Part shown: positions 1 through 10,035 of the stretch, in pieces
Layout: each line of letters begins with the position of its first letter
Numbering within the stretch: the stretch's first letter is position 1
From: Tritrichomonas foetus
Lineage: Eukaryota > Parabasalia > Tritrichomonadida > Tritrichomonadidae
DNA length: 34,520 bases
Direction: 5' to 3'
Assembly: GCA_001839685.1 (NCBI GenBank)
Contig: MLAK01000861.1
Coordinates: forward strand, 19,367-53,886
Notes under the pieces: generated by a model
Database searches by the model: none
What the model saw: the letters and a program-made list of their open reading frames with translations, nothing else
Told to the model about the DNA's origin: nothing
Translations under genes and position numbers: made by a program

Positions 1-120
1 TGTTCTCATTCATTTTGTTCTCATTCATTCTGTTCTCATTCATTCTGTTCTCATTCATTTTGTTCTCATTCATTCTGTTCTCATTCATTCTGTTCTCATT
101 CATTCTGTTCTCATTCATTC
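1..120. repeat. 15-bp tandem repeat, eight copies
   Basis: Eight head-to-tail copies of TGTTCTCATTCATTY, differing only in the last base (T in copies 1 and 4, C in the others), start at the first base of the window. The array is therefore probably cut by the window or contig edge. All three forward frames are open through it because 15 is a multiple of three, so it could be the end of a repetitive coding region lying outside, but nothing else supports that. Confidence 0.95.
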
Positions 121-207
121 ATCGAAAAAGGCTTAAAATGAAAATCCTTGTCAAATCATACGGAAGAAAAATAAAACATTCTTTTTTATGATAAACAACA
201 AATTTAC

Positions 208-771
208 CTAACAGCATTTTTTCTTTGTTTGAACGTCATCAATGACTTTAATCGTCGCATTTTCGCTTCGATCTCCAAACTTCTTCTGAAATTCAGCTAC
301 CTTTTGGAACAAATTTGAGACGTTGTCTCCAGTTTTTGCTGAGCATTCAATATAAAAAGGCAAATTATGTTTTTGCACAAAATTTTCAGCTTCTTCTTTT
401 GACACCTCTCTTTTCTCTTCGAGGTCGCTTTTGTTTCCAACGAGGACAACTTTTATATTCTGTGGCGCCTTCATCATCAATTCATCATACCATCGTTCAG
501 CCGATTTGAATGATATCTGGCTGGTGATATCAAAGCACAAAAGCGCGGCTTTCGAGCCTTGGTAGTACATTGGCGCAAGTGCTCTGTACTTTTCTTGTCC
601 TGATGTGTCCCAAATTTGAAGACTGACCGTGCTGGTTTCTGTGACGACCGTGGCAGTTTGAAATGCAGCGCCAATTGTTGCGTTCATGTCTTCAGAAAAC
701 GCACCGTTGATTAAGCGAGTTACTATACATGTTTTTCCGACTTGTGTATCGCCGATGACAACGACTTTCAT
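208..771 (-). CDS. Rab family small GTPase (Rab5-like)
   Basis: A 187-residue Ras-superfamily GTPase of the usual Rab length. Visible motifs are the P-loop GDTQVGKT (7-14), switch-I Thr32, the G3 box WDTSGQE (54-60, with Ser where most Rabs have Ala), NKSD (113-116), the CSAKT box (143-147) and a C-terminal KKKCC for double geranylgeranylation. Rab proteins cycle between GDP and GTP on membranes and recruit vesicle tethering factors. The LAPMYYQG stretch after G3 resembles Rab5/Rab22/Rab21-type endosomal Rabs, so an early endocytic role is likely but not proven. Gln59 is present, so hydrolysis should be normal. An initiator-like TCACTCC lies a few bases upstream of the ATG, which supports this start. 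A TAAA just after the stop could serve as poly(A) signal. Trichomonads have very large Rab families, so a specific symbol is not justified. Confidence 0.95.
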   Translation of the reverse strand: MKVVVIGDTQVGKTCIVTRLINGAFSEDMNATIGAAFQTATVVTETSTVSLQIWDTSGQEKYRALAPMYYQGSKAALLCFDITSQISFKSAERWYDELMMKAPQNIKVVLVGNKSDLEEKREVSKEEAENFVQKHNLPFYIECSAKTGDNVSNLFQKVAEFQKKFGDRSENATIKVIDDVQTKKKCC

Positions 772-774
772 GAT

Positions 775-781
775 GGAGTGA
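775..781 (-). promoter_or_regulatory. Inr-like element of the Rab gene
   Basis: On the minus strand the bases read TCACTCC, starting nine bases before the ATG. They fit the short core TCA-Y-W of the trichomonad initiator but not the full TCAYTWY consensus. The A of TCA would be the transcription start, giving a very short 5' leader. Confidence 0.4.
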
Positions 782-1258
782 GGATTTGGTTTTCGATTTG
801 GCGAAGTAAATAAAATATTTTTTGAGAATCATAAAATCTGTACATTCAATTCCCAACACGTTTATTTGAAAATTGTATTACCTTTGAAGAATTCAATGCA
901 TCGGTGAAAATGATTGTCATTTATTGAATTTTTATGGTCATATCAAACCAAATAAGCACAGAAAAAAAATCATCTTGGAATAAATGTATCATTGATCAAT
1001 TTTTTCCTCTTCATTTCACGAATAATTGTATAATACCTTCAAAAGAGAATATTGGTAGAATTTGAATTGAGATCAATTTTTTTTGAAATGAATTGACTTT
1101 TTTCACGTTTCCAAATCATACTTTATTTTTGAAAATTCTTTATTATTCATGATATCTTAATCATAATTTCGTTTACATCTAGATATTGAAAGAAAAAACA
1201 AGAAAGAAAGATAGAGTTCGTTTACAGTCCAAAATATTGTCCATTGTACAAAATATTG
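782..1258. other. Intergenic, no gene seen
   Basis: AT-rich spacer between the Rab promoter and the 3' end of the kinase gene. I see no long reading frame, RNA gene or clear repeat in it. Confidence 0.6.
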
Positions 1259-2257
1259 TCATATGTCTTTGTTCACATATATAATTTTAGGAATTCTAAG
1301 ATAGACATTCCCAGCAGAAGATTTGCTATGACCGATGTAGCTAATAGGGTTAGCTTTTTTAGGCTGCATAAAAGTGATTCTCATATCTCTTCGCATTCTT
1401 GTTATCATCAAATTTTCATTACTTCTCATTGATTTTCTTGATTGATTGAGGAAAGATCTACTCTCTCTTTCTATATCAAATATTCCAAAATTTACCAAAT
1501 CATAGGCAGATTTACGATGATTAGGATCAGTGATTAAACATGAATCAATAATCTCATTTAATCGTGAATTGTAATTCGAATCTGCTAAATATTTTCCTTT
1601 CACAATTTGTTCAATGAGTTCATCATCATTATCTGCACTAAATGGTAATGTTTTATTTATAATCGCATAGAAAACCACACCAATTGACCACATATCACAT
1701 TTTCTTGGATCAAATCCAGTGTATTCATTTTCTAATAATTCAGGTGCTAAGTATGATAACGTTCCAGCCACATTTTTGAAATCAAATTTTGATGCTTCAA
1801 TACAGCACCCAAAGTCTCCAATTTTGATTCTATTCATTTTATCAATGAAGATATTCTCTGGTTTTAGATCAAAGTGACAAAACCCTTTTGCATGAATGTA
1901 TTCAATACCTAATAAAATGTCATAAAATATACGCCGATAACTTGATCCAGTAATTTTTCTTTCCCTAATATTTTCAAGTAAGTCTCCATTTTCACAATAT
2001 TCTGTAACAACAATTATATATTCCTTAGTGTATAGTGCTTCTTTAAATTCAATAATACTTGGATGATTCATATATGAATGAATGCGGAGTTCATGTTCAA
2101 GTAGTAATGTTTCTGAATTAGATAAATTTGTTCTATCCACAAATTTACATGCATAAAGCTTTCCATCATGCTTCGAACGACCTCCATAAACTATTGACCT
2201 TCCTACTGTTGATATAACAGTTTCTATTGTATATGGACCAAATTCCAAACCATTCAT
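1259..2257 (-). CDS. CAMK-like Ser/Thr protein kinase, HFD-type
   Basis: A protein kinase whose domain fills most of the chain. The frame is open back to an ATG at 2362 (367 residues), but residues 1-35 of that version look like translated AT-rich leader; the Met at 2255-2257, just before NGLEFGPYTI, gives 332 residues and is preferred. In long-form numbering the ATP-binding lysine is in YACKF (73), the catalytic loop is HFDLKPEN (163-170), DFG is 183-185 and the APE motif 206-208. HFD replaces the usual HRD, so the Arg that contacts the activation-loop phosphate is absent while the catalytic Asp is kept. The glycine loop (TVGRSIVYGG) is also degenerate. The basic Ser/Arg tail after about 300 is typical of trichomonad CAMK-like kinases. 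Substrate is unknown; an active enzyme is likely because Lys, Asp and DFG are intact. Confidence 0.88.
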   Translation of the reverse strand: MNGLEFGPYTIETVISTVGRSIVYGGRSKHDGKLYACKFVDRTNLSNSETLLLEHELRIHSYMNHPSIIEFKEALYTKEYIIVVTEYCENGDLLENIRERKITGSSYRRIFYDILLGIEYIHAKGFCHFDLKPENIFIDKMNRIKIGDFGCCIEASKFDFKNVAGTLSYLAPELLENEYTGFDPRKCDMWSIGVVFYAIINKTLPFSADNDDELIEQIVKGKYLADSNYNSRLNEIIDSCLITDPNHRKSAYDLVNFGIFDIERESRSFLNQSRKSMRSNENLMITRMRRDMRITFMQPKKANPISYIGHSKSSAGNVYLRIPKIIYVNKDI

Positions 2258-3638
2258 ACCCGAATAAAAATATAAAAAACGAAATATTTTCTTTAATGAA
2301 AGAGATCTCTTTGAAATTTTTAAATGATTACAAGTGAATATTCTGATAAAAAAGTTAATCATTCAAAACTTCGCATTGGGTGAAAACAAAGTTTCCTTGA
2401 AATTATATTTGACACACCGTGAATTAAATTGGATGATATATCACTCAAAACTTTCTATTATCATATCAATTTTCTCAAAAGTAAATGATTTAAAATAGTC
2501 AATCATCGAATGATATGAAAACTTCATCAGAAAAATTTATTTTTTACCTTGAATCTTTTCAATTATTATCACAATTCATGAATGTGAAAGGAACGCCCTA
2601 TCACAAATTTCTATATGGAAATCTGCTTATAACTCTTCTTCTCATTATTGAAAATTCCGATCTGATTTGAGAAAGTTTTGATCTTTTCCGATTATTAATT
2701 ATAATAACATAATAAAAGAATATGATCATTTTATGGAGTTTTTAATTAATTTTTAATCGTCTGAATCTCAGACTCTGAGAATGTAACTCAAACATTTAGT
2801 TTTTCAAACAGCTTTTGAATGACTGCAAATTCTTTCAAAAGTGAAAAATCATCGAAATTCTTGAAATCAGAAGAGTCTTTACAGTTTTCTGGTTAGGATT
2901 AATTCTTTTAAAGATTCAAATATATACAGCCTTTATTGTTTCTAGAATCAATTTTTGTCTATGGCCATTTATTCACTAATATAGAAATAGTCATAATTAG
3001 ATATGTTGGATTGCTTATTCATATTGAAGATCACTAATATATTTAGAATCATGTTGAGTAGAAACGAAAAAACATATATGGTCAAAGAAGTTTGTTTGTA
3101 CTCCTCTTATTTCTAGTTTATGCGTTACCTAAATAAACACAATGCTTTATTATACACAAAGCAGATAAATACAATCATATATTAAAAGATATATATTGAT
3201 CTTCAATATTAATATAAATATGGGTTGAAAGTATTCACCGATTTATACCTATTTACTTTTTTTTTAAAATTCACAAATAGAGTTTCGGAATTCTTGGTAA
3301 GAATTTTTTATTCACTTCACAGGAAAATGTCTGTTTTATTTCATTTAAGTGACACTTTTCAAAATTTGAAAGGATTAAGCGATTCTGTTGAATAACACAC
3401 AACCAAATTTTGCCAAAAGCTTTTCTAATTCAATTATACTTTGCCACATGCGAAAAGAAGGCTTATTCATAAAAGGTTGGAATATTTAAAACAAATCGAA
3501 TATATAGGGCAGACCGTGCATTTTTTAATTAATATATAAAAACGAAGGATTTTTGAGATAAAAATTTGGTGAATAGAATCCCCATTCAATCCTTCATCAA
3601 CAAAATAAACTAAATCAAATGGACGAACTAAAACTAAA
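2258..3638. other. Intergenic, 1.4 kb, no gene seen
   Basis: AT-rich spacer between the kinase and Myb genes, both on the minus strand. It contains the kinase 5' leader or an optional N-terminal extension (2258-2362) and the Myb 3' flank. Short reading frames here are not protein-like. Confidence 0.6.
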
Positions 3639-4727
3639 TTAGAAGTAGTTCTCGTCAGGAACGTTCCAAACATCCATTTTCTCCATTTCTGAGATATACA
3701 TATCATGCTGGTCGAGGATCCGGTCAAAGTACTGGAACTGGTCGTATGAGCCCTCTTGGATAATCGGATCAGAATCAACAGACTCCATGATATCGGGAAT
3801 GATCAGGCTCGAATAAGATTCACCGAAAAGTGGATCCAAGCTGGTGCTACTGTTCAGGCTGTTCGGTGCATTCATATTGAAATTCTGACTAAGTGAATTG
3901 CTTAATGCGCTATATGAAGTATTACTATTGCTTGAGTTATTCATCACCACATTTAATGGGGCAGACAAGGAGGGCTTAATGATTGGGCTGACTATGGCGA
4001 GTGGGTTGATAATAGCCTTCTTGTTTGTCCGCTGTTGATGGCCATTCAAGACCTTCAGCATGCTTCCCATACTGACGCTATTGCTAAATGTGGCCGGATT
4101 GATGTTAATATGCTGTTTGAGTGCGGTTGTAACAGCAGCGGCGGCGGCAGAAGTGGCGGAGACAGGAGCGGGGTTTGAAGACGCGACTTTGACGATTGGC
4201 TGCGGTGGCGAATTTTGAGATGTCGAAGGACTTTGAGGAAGGACCAACGATGGTGTTGAATGACTCTCAGCAATACTGTTAACTGGCTTAGGGATCTGCG
4301 AGTTTGGCGAGGCTGAAATATTAGGTGTTTGATTCGATAAGGAGGATGGAAGAGCTAAGCCTTTTATTGTGGCCAAGCGATGTTTAATGTTGTTCTTTGA
4401 GCGATTGACGAAATATCTTTCGATGATTTTCCAATGATTTCCATATTCGCGATGTTTTTCAATCAACATCATATCTTCTTCTTGGGTCCAGGGATCTTGC
4501 GAAAGCTTTGGATTGACATAATTGGTCCAACGCTCGCGGCACTGGCGTGGCGTGCGCGGTTGAAGATGTTCAGCAATCACTTTCCAGTCGTTGTCGCTAT
4601 ATTCTTGAACGAGCATGAACAATTTCTGATCTTCGGCTTTGGTAAACTTAACTTTACGTGATGAAGGTCCGGCAAGACGAGAAGAACGAGGATGTGGATC
4701 ACTTGACATCTTTAGTAGTGAAGTCAT
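3639..4727 (-). CDS. R2R3 Myb-like DNA-binding transcription factor
   Basis: A 362-residue protein with two N-terminal Myb/SANT repeats and a long disordered tail. Repeat 1 (about 25-73) has spaced aromatic residues Phe28, Trp48 and Trp67 and the recognition-helix text TPRQCRERW. Repeat 2 (about 76-123) has Trp80 and Trp99, with the last helix NNIKHRL, where Leu118 stands where Trp is usual. The tail is Ser/Asn/Pro-rich, carries a polyalanine run near 195, and ends in an acidic aromatic segment that could be an activation domain. Trichomonads carry large families of such two-repeat Myb proteins, some of which regulate adhesin-type genes in T. vaginalis; the target here is unknown. A strong TCATTTC initiator match 20-26 bases upstream supports the first ATG; a second Met at residue 7 is the alternative. 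Confidence 0.93.
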   Translation of the reverse strand: MTSLLKMSSDPHPRSSRLAGPSSRKVKFTKAEDQKLFMLVQEYSDNDWKVIAEHLQPRTPRQCRERWTNYVNPKLSQDPWTQEEDMMLIEKHREYGNHWKIIERYFVNRSKNNIKHRLATIKGLALPSSLSNQTPNISASPNSQIPKPVNSIAESHSTPSLVLPQSPSTSQNSPPQPIVKVASSNPAPVSATSAAAAAVTTALKQHININPATFSNSVSMGSMLKVLNGHQQRTNKKAIINPLAIVSPIIKPSLSAPLNVVMNNSSNSNTSYSALSNSLSQNFNMNAPNSLNSSTSLDPLFGESYSSLIIPDIMESVDSDPIIQEGSYDQFQYFDRILDQHDMYISEMEKMDVWNVPDENYF

Positions 4728-4745
4728 TTTTTCTGGGAATTAATT

Positions 4746-4752
4746 GAAATGA
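4746..4752 (-). promoter_or_regulatory. Inr element of the Myb gene
   Basis: Minus-strand TCATTTC matches the TCAYTWY half of the T. vaginalis initiator consensus exactly and ends 18 bases before the ATG. Confidence 0.6.
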
Positions 4753-7700
4753 TGCTGTTTTTTCATTCAAATGACGAATGCTTTGGAAGATTGTGTATAG
4801 AAAGATTAAATAAGAAAGAAATATTTTGTTTAATTATATATTGAATTGTTTTGGATTTTCTGAAAGAAATGAAAAAGAATGAATATTTTGTGAAAACAAG
4901 ATTTTAATTCATTGAATTATTCAGAAAGAAATTACTGTCTTATTGAAAATATTTTACTTTTATTAAATTTTATGGAAATCCTAGCGAAAATATTTTGAAT
5001 GAGCATAGAAAAAAAATAGCTTTAGTAAAATGATAACATGATCTCCGATTACATATGAAATAAATGACCAATATCAATAAGAAAGACAATCACATTATTG
5101 AATATATTTGGTCGCTGCCTTTACATAAAAATTGATAGGAGTCCTCAGAATTGAACTTTTTTTTTCAGAAGATGGTATATCGAAAACCCAATAAATTCCC
5201 CAAAGCAATTTTGGTTTTTCACACTCAAATGAAGTTAATTCTGGAGGGAATAAATTAATAATACCTTATCATCAACTACATAAGAAAAAAATCGGTTTAT
5301 ATTGAAAATTTCAAAACAAATTAAAATAGGAATGATGTAGGGAATTTACTTTTATCTTTGAAAGTAATTTCATAATCCTTTTTTTTCATTTCATAACAAT
5401 CAAATTTCATCAAGTCTAAGAATCCCCTAAACTTTCATCATTGAAACTTAAATGATGAGTTATTGACTTTCAAGAAAAACTTTGAAGAGCCTTTTACTGA
5501 GTAAAAGATATTGTCTTTCCTGTATTTTACTGATCACACTAAAGACGAAAAGATTCACTCTTCCACATCATTCATTTCTCCAGAGTTTCCCGTTTGATTG
5601 ATCAATTAATTTTCTTTGAAAAGATATATTTTTCTTCAGAAATATTTCTGTGTTTGTGAACTTTTTCTAACATTGTTTCAAAGATGTATCATATGTGAAA
5701 CTCTGATCTCTCACGGGAAATTTATGCCTTTCAAAATCTTTCTCACTATTTCTCCGATTTTAACATGAATTTGGGAAGTTTCTATCCACAAGAATTATAA
5801 TTCTGGGATTGAGAATTCGAATTAATGGTGTGATGATTTTCGAATTTCTTTTCAATTCTCTGAATTATTGTGTTATTTTTTATCGGTTTCAGTGAAATTA
5901 TTCAATTCAAATGAAAATAAATTGCGATTAAAACAAAATATTAATTGAAAAATTGATATATATTTAAATCTTAAAAATTGAATCCAACGAATAAAATTAA
6001 TCTATTCTTTATAAAAAAAAATATACTTAAATATAAACTAGAAATTACATTACAATATCACATGATAAACCTATTTCAATGTTTTTAAATTGTAAATATA
6101 TATTATGCATCAAGATATAAAATAGTTTAAAAAGAATAACTGAACTTTTCAATTCAATCCTCATTTAAATATTTACTTATTCAATTCCTTTCAGCTCAAT
6201 ATCTATTTAATCATCCTCAATGAGACCTTTCCCTTGTTGTCATATCATGTGCATTTATATTAAGAGTCTAGAATAACAATAACTACCTATTTCTCAGGAT
6301 AAACTCGAATATAGCTGCTCACTTGTATTTTTTTACAAAAATTTTCTGTGTCAACATAAAATCATTCTCTGTCACTTAGAAAGTATGTTCCAACCAACTC
6401 TTGAGCTTGGCTTAGATATTTCGAAATAGATATTACTATAGTCACCATAGTATAGTATTAGTTAATTACCTCACATAAAGTAGTCGTAGTTTTAAATTAT
6501 CATTGTGTTCTAAATGAGAATGGTTTTTCCCTCAAATAAACGGTCACCATACAAAGTGATGTCTGGTTTGAAAATAATATCGTTCGGTTTTTCTCGATCA
6601 TATACATGAAGTAACGATCAAGAGTGTTTTTACTTTTTTTAGTTCGTTATTTTAGTATTTTAGGCCACAATGTGGTGATACAAATTTTTCCTATGACATA
6701 TTGACATCACAGAATTGAGTGGTATGAAAGTACTCTCAGCTTTACAAAAGATTGATCTAAAATTGATTAAAATAACCTTTTTTAATTTCATCACTAAATT
6801 GTCTACTTTTTTTAGTGATGAGAGCTGCATAACTTAGCATTTTAAAGTAAAATTTCACCTATTCAATAATTGAATAAATTCGATCGAAATTCATTGAAAA
6901 TTGATTAATAACTCAAAATCCCAATATCCCGATAGAGTGTATGTCATGATAGCAAAATCATTATCTTATTCGTCATACTCATTTTGCTCACATTCAAGTT
7001 ATGATTTCTCATTTAACATACAATCAAAATGAAAAGTGGCCTTTATTACAATAGAATGATGATTAAAGACATAGTATTCTTTTTATTTATTAGTTTTCAT
7101 CTCTATCTTTATTTTTCAAATGTTAGTTCATCAAATTATAAGTTTCCTACATTTAATCATAACTTACAGCTGATCCTATCTTACATTTTATCGCGAAAAC
7201 GATGATTTCACACAATAATTAATTCATCTGAATTCATCTTTTTTATTCTAAAGAAAGTTTAAACTATTTTACAATATAGAGTTATGATGATGACAGAATC
7301 GAATCTTATTTTATCATAATCATCTTATCATTCATGAAATAGTGGAAATATTCTAATTCGTTTTTGATTAGGCGAAATGTCAAGAATAATTGTATAAAAT
7401 CATATTTCACTGATATTTGATGATCTGTTGATGTTTTCAGGAATTCACTCGATTCAATTGTTGTCAAAATAAGTATAAAAAGCTTTCATGATGTTTGGGG
7501 CACAATTAATATCGATTGCTCCTAAGTCTTTTGATGATCGATGTCTTCTGCAGATATTTCGGATCTTACCGATAAATCGATAAAATATTTTCAGATAAAA
7601 TAACTTTTTCAGTATACAAGAACAATTAAATATAGAAAAACTTCCTCGATATCGATATTAAGAATTCTAACTTTTTGACTAAATTTTATATAAACTTTTT

Positions 7701-7910
7701 CTGAAAATATCGTTACTAGTGGCAAATTTTTTCCAATTATATATATTCAAGTATTAGCCATATTAATTATAATATTTGACTTTAGGGAGTTTTTTATTAC
7801 TAAAGGCAATTTGAATGAATATTGAAACACAAAACTTTTTCAATGACCATTTTCTTGGCAGATTCAGAATACAATTGAAGCAATTTCTGATAAAGCGAAA
7901 ATTTGAACAA
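4753..7910. other. 3.2-kb gene-free region between divergent genes
   Basis: This spacer separates the divergent Myb and orphan genes and is by far the longest gene-free stretch in the window. It is strongly AT-rich, with many short A and T runs, and every frame is closed frequently. I found no tRNA, rRNA, terminal inverted repeat or conserved protein fragment. Whether it hides a non-coding RNA cannot be judged by eye. Confidence 0.5.
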
Positions 7911-7917
7911 TCATTTT
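7911..7917 (+). promoter_or_regulatory. Inr element of the orphan gene at 7934
   Basis: TCATTTT is an exact match to TCAYTWY and lies 17-23 bases before the ATG. Confidence 0.6.
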
Positions 7918-7933
7918 TATTTCTTCAAAGCCA

Positions 7934-8605
7934 ATGAATCAAGAAATGACAGAATCATTAAAACTCAATATAAAATGGCCTGTGGGTACAATGCTGCCAG
8001 TAAGAGTGGAACCTTTTTACACACCTCGAGATTTAGCCAATATGCTAAATTTTGCATCAAAGCCAAACGCTGAAATGATCTTTATTGAATCAAATTCACA
8101 TAGTGTCCTTAACCATGATGTTTCTTTCAAAGATCAGAAGATTAATCCTGATGCTATTATTCTTGTTCAGTATCGACCAATTCACAATTTCGACAATTCT
8201 CAATTATTTGTGAATAACGATTCAAATTTAAATACAAATTTGGCCGACCAAGTAAGAAAAAGTGTGCAAGGATTATATGTTGAGTCATTAAGATTACGTG
8301 ACTTAAGAATGAATTCTGCATTATCTTATTCATTACCATCTCGTGAACAAGTCGAAGAATATAATGATGCAATCGCACCAATTAACATTTTTGCAGAATT
8401 TATTGATGAAACACAAATACCAGAAAAATCTTTTTCAGTTTCAACCAAACCATTACCAATACTATGGTGTAGCTATCACAGTGATGATGATGAATTTAAT
8501 GATGAAGACAAAGAAACTCAAGATTCTTTTTTTGATCAATTTTCATCAGTCGAAGATGCTCGCCATTACTTTTCGAAAGAAATGCCAACAGATTGGATTT
8601 GGTAG
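7934..8605 (+). CDS. Hypothetical protein, possible ubiquitin-like N-terminal fold
   Basis: A 223-residue protein that I do not recognise as a named family. Residues about 8-85 show the rhythm of a beta-grasp/ubiquitin-like domain: a first strand LKLNIKW, a second strand MLPVRVEPF, a helix beginning TPRDLANML, and near the end the pattern SFKDQKINPDAIILVQY, like the loop and last strand of ubiquitin-like folds. The middle (about 100-150) looks helical and charged. The C-terminal third is acidic, with a run of Asp/Glu around 185-200, and ends in aromatic DWIW. There is no signal peptide or membrane segment, so it is probably cytosolic or nuclear. The initiator match just upstream supports expression and this start. 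The fold assignment is an inference from pattern only. Confidence 0.75.
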   Translation: MNQEMTESLKLNIKWPVGTMLPVRVEPFYTPRDLANMLNFASKPNAEMIFIESNSHSVLNHDVSFKDQKINPDAIILVQYRPIHNFDNSQLFVNNDSNLNTNLADQVRKSVQGLYVESLRLRDLRMNSALSYSLPSREQVEEYNDAIAPINIFAEFIDETQIPEKSFSVSTKPLPILWCSYHSDDDEFNDEDKETQDSFFDQFSSVEDARHYFSKEMPTDWIW

Positions 8606-9030
8606 TGCCTTCATTAGCGTGTTTATTTGTTTGTTATTTAATAATTTATTTCCCAAATCAATAGATTGTATTAAAACTATCATCTTTTCAATGACCAGTC
8701 TTTTTTTTTAATAGTTTAATTTTGATATATCAAGAGTTTCATCATCAAATAGCCTTTTCATTGGCGTGTCTGCTCTTCTGGTGTTTTAGTTGTCATCACT
8801 ATAAAATCAGAGTTCGAAGGCTTGTTGATTTATTTACTTGAATATTTCCATCTTTTCTTAGTTTACTTTTCTTCTTTCGTTGTTTATTTTCTTTTTTTTT
8901 CTATAATTCTTCTTTCTAATTTCCACATTCAATTCTGTTTTTTATTCTAAAATAAACAATGGATCAAATAGAAATAAAGTCAAATCATCAAAATTCCGTT
9001 TATAGAAAAAAAATAGAAAGAATTTCAATT
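8606..9030. other. Convergent 3' flanks, no gene seen
   Basis: T-rich spacer between two convergent genes. It holds only their 3' ends, including several T runs. No RNA gene or repeat is evident. Confidence 0.6.
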
Positions 9031-10035
9031 TTATGATAGAAGATCTCGCGCAGAATTAGTTCTTGCCAGTTTTTTGCTTCTATCATCACCTTTGATTGTA
9101 TTATTTAATGCAGAATCGGGACCAAAATGTGCCGTTGAGCAAGACAGAACATCAACAATAAATTCGAGGCATCTTTCCTGCCACATTTCTGGTCGTGCTC
9201 CATTATGACCACCTTCCATGAGGAACAGTTCCTTTTTCGAGCAAGCATATTCATTCAGTATTGATTCCGCCATGTGAAGTGGAATAAAACTATCATCGCG
9301 CGCATGTCCGATCAAAAGAGGAAAATTGCACTTTTTTGCGGATTCTATCGGCTTCACTTTTACAGGATTAAATTTCGCTTTATTTTTAAGCTTCTTCTTC
9401 ATCCAGAGCATGGCCACAGGCAATGCAAGAGATGGGAAGTTTGCCTGCGACGAGATGCTATTAAAGAGATCCTGCAAGGATGTAAACGCAGAGTTTATGA
9501 TAAAGCCGGCAATATTTTTAATATGGGGTGCAGCCATCAATGCAGCTGATGCTCCCATTGAGCGGCCCATTAATACAAATCTCCGAATTTGATAATTTTT
9601 TGCGAGAAATTCAGTGGCGTCAATAATGTCATGATGCTCATTATATCCCATTGTAACGTATTTTCCTTCACTTAAGCCTGACCCCGAAAAATCAAAACAA
9701 AAAACTGATATACCCAATGGCGCGACGTGTCGAACCGTAAACATTCCTTCTTTTTGTGAGGAAACATTCCCATGCAGGTAGACGAGACAATCGTGTTTGG
9801 TTTCTGTCGAATAATTTATCGATTTATAAAATGATCCGATTATTGTCAAATTGTTTCGATTTTTGAATGAAACGTTGATGCGTGGAATTGGCGGTTTATT
9901 CAGATCGTAGTAGACGTTATTAATTAGACCAGATAGATTATATTCTTGTCGAGGCGGTCTGATGATGGCTTTGATTGCTACTTTGGCTGCTCCGTGTGGA
10001 TTTTTTGGAAGTGGCTGCGAAAAATCAGGATTCAT
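9031..10035 (-). CDS. Alpha/beta-hydrolase, S9-like serine peptidase family
   Basis: A 334-residue alpha/beta-hydrolase. The fold's landmarks are in order: the oxyanion motif YLHGN (86-90), the strand VFCFDFSGSGLS (111-122), the nucleophile elbow GRSMG with Ser159, the acid in HARDD (Asp247), and the catalytic His277 in GGHNG. The complete triad argues for an active serine hydrolase, either peptidase, esterase or thioesterase. Trichomonad relatives are usually filed under clan SC family S9, unassigned; the substrate cannot be told. There is no signal peptide, so it is probably cytosolic. The basic tail ends RTNSARDLLS, which looks like a kinase site. A TCATACC immediately before the ATG may be a weak initiator. 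The stop TAA is followed by A, creating the UAAA poly(A) signal that in T. vaginalis overlaps the stop codon. Confidence 0.9.
   Translation of the reverse strand: MNPDFSQPLPKNPHGAAKVAIKAIIRPPRQEYNLSGLINNVYYDLNKPPIPRINVSFKNRNNLTIIGSFYKSINYSTETKHDCLVYLHGNVSSQKEGMFTVRHVAPLGISVFCFDFSGSGLSEGKYVTMGYNEHHDIIDATEFLAKNYQIRRFVLMGRSMGASAALMAAPHIKNIAGFIINSAFTSLQDLFNSISSQANFPSLALPVAMLWMKKKLKNKAKFNPVKVKPIESAKKCNFPLLIGHARDDSFIPLHMAESILNEYACSKKELFLMEGGHNGARPEMWQERCLEFIVDVLSCSTAHFGPDSALNNTIKGDDRSKKLARTNSARDLLS

Noticed and set aside
1..141. A coding tail of pentapeptide repeats running off the left edge
   Set aside because: All three forward frames are open through the 15-bp repeats, so openness is no evidence of coding; no other support.
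1244..1432. A short forward gene at the end of the kinase
   Set aside because: It is antisense to the conserved end of the kinase gene and has no features of its own.
6380..6395. A spliceosomal intron from a GTATGT in the spacer
   Set aside because: No matching trichomonad branch and acceptor sequence (ACTAACACACAG-like) follows, and there is no gene there. No intron was found in any coding region.
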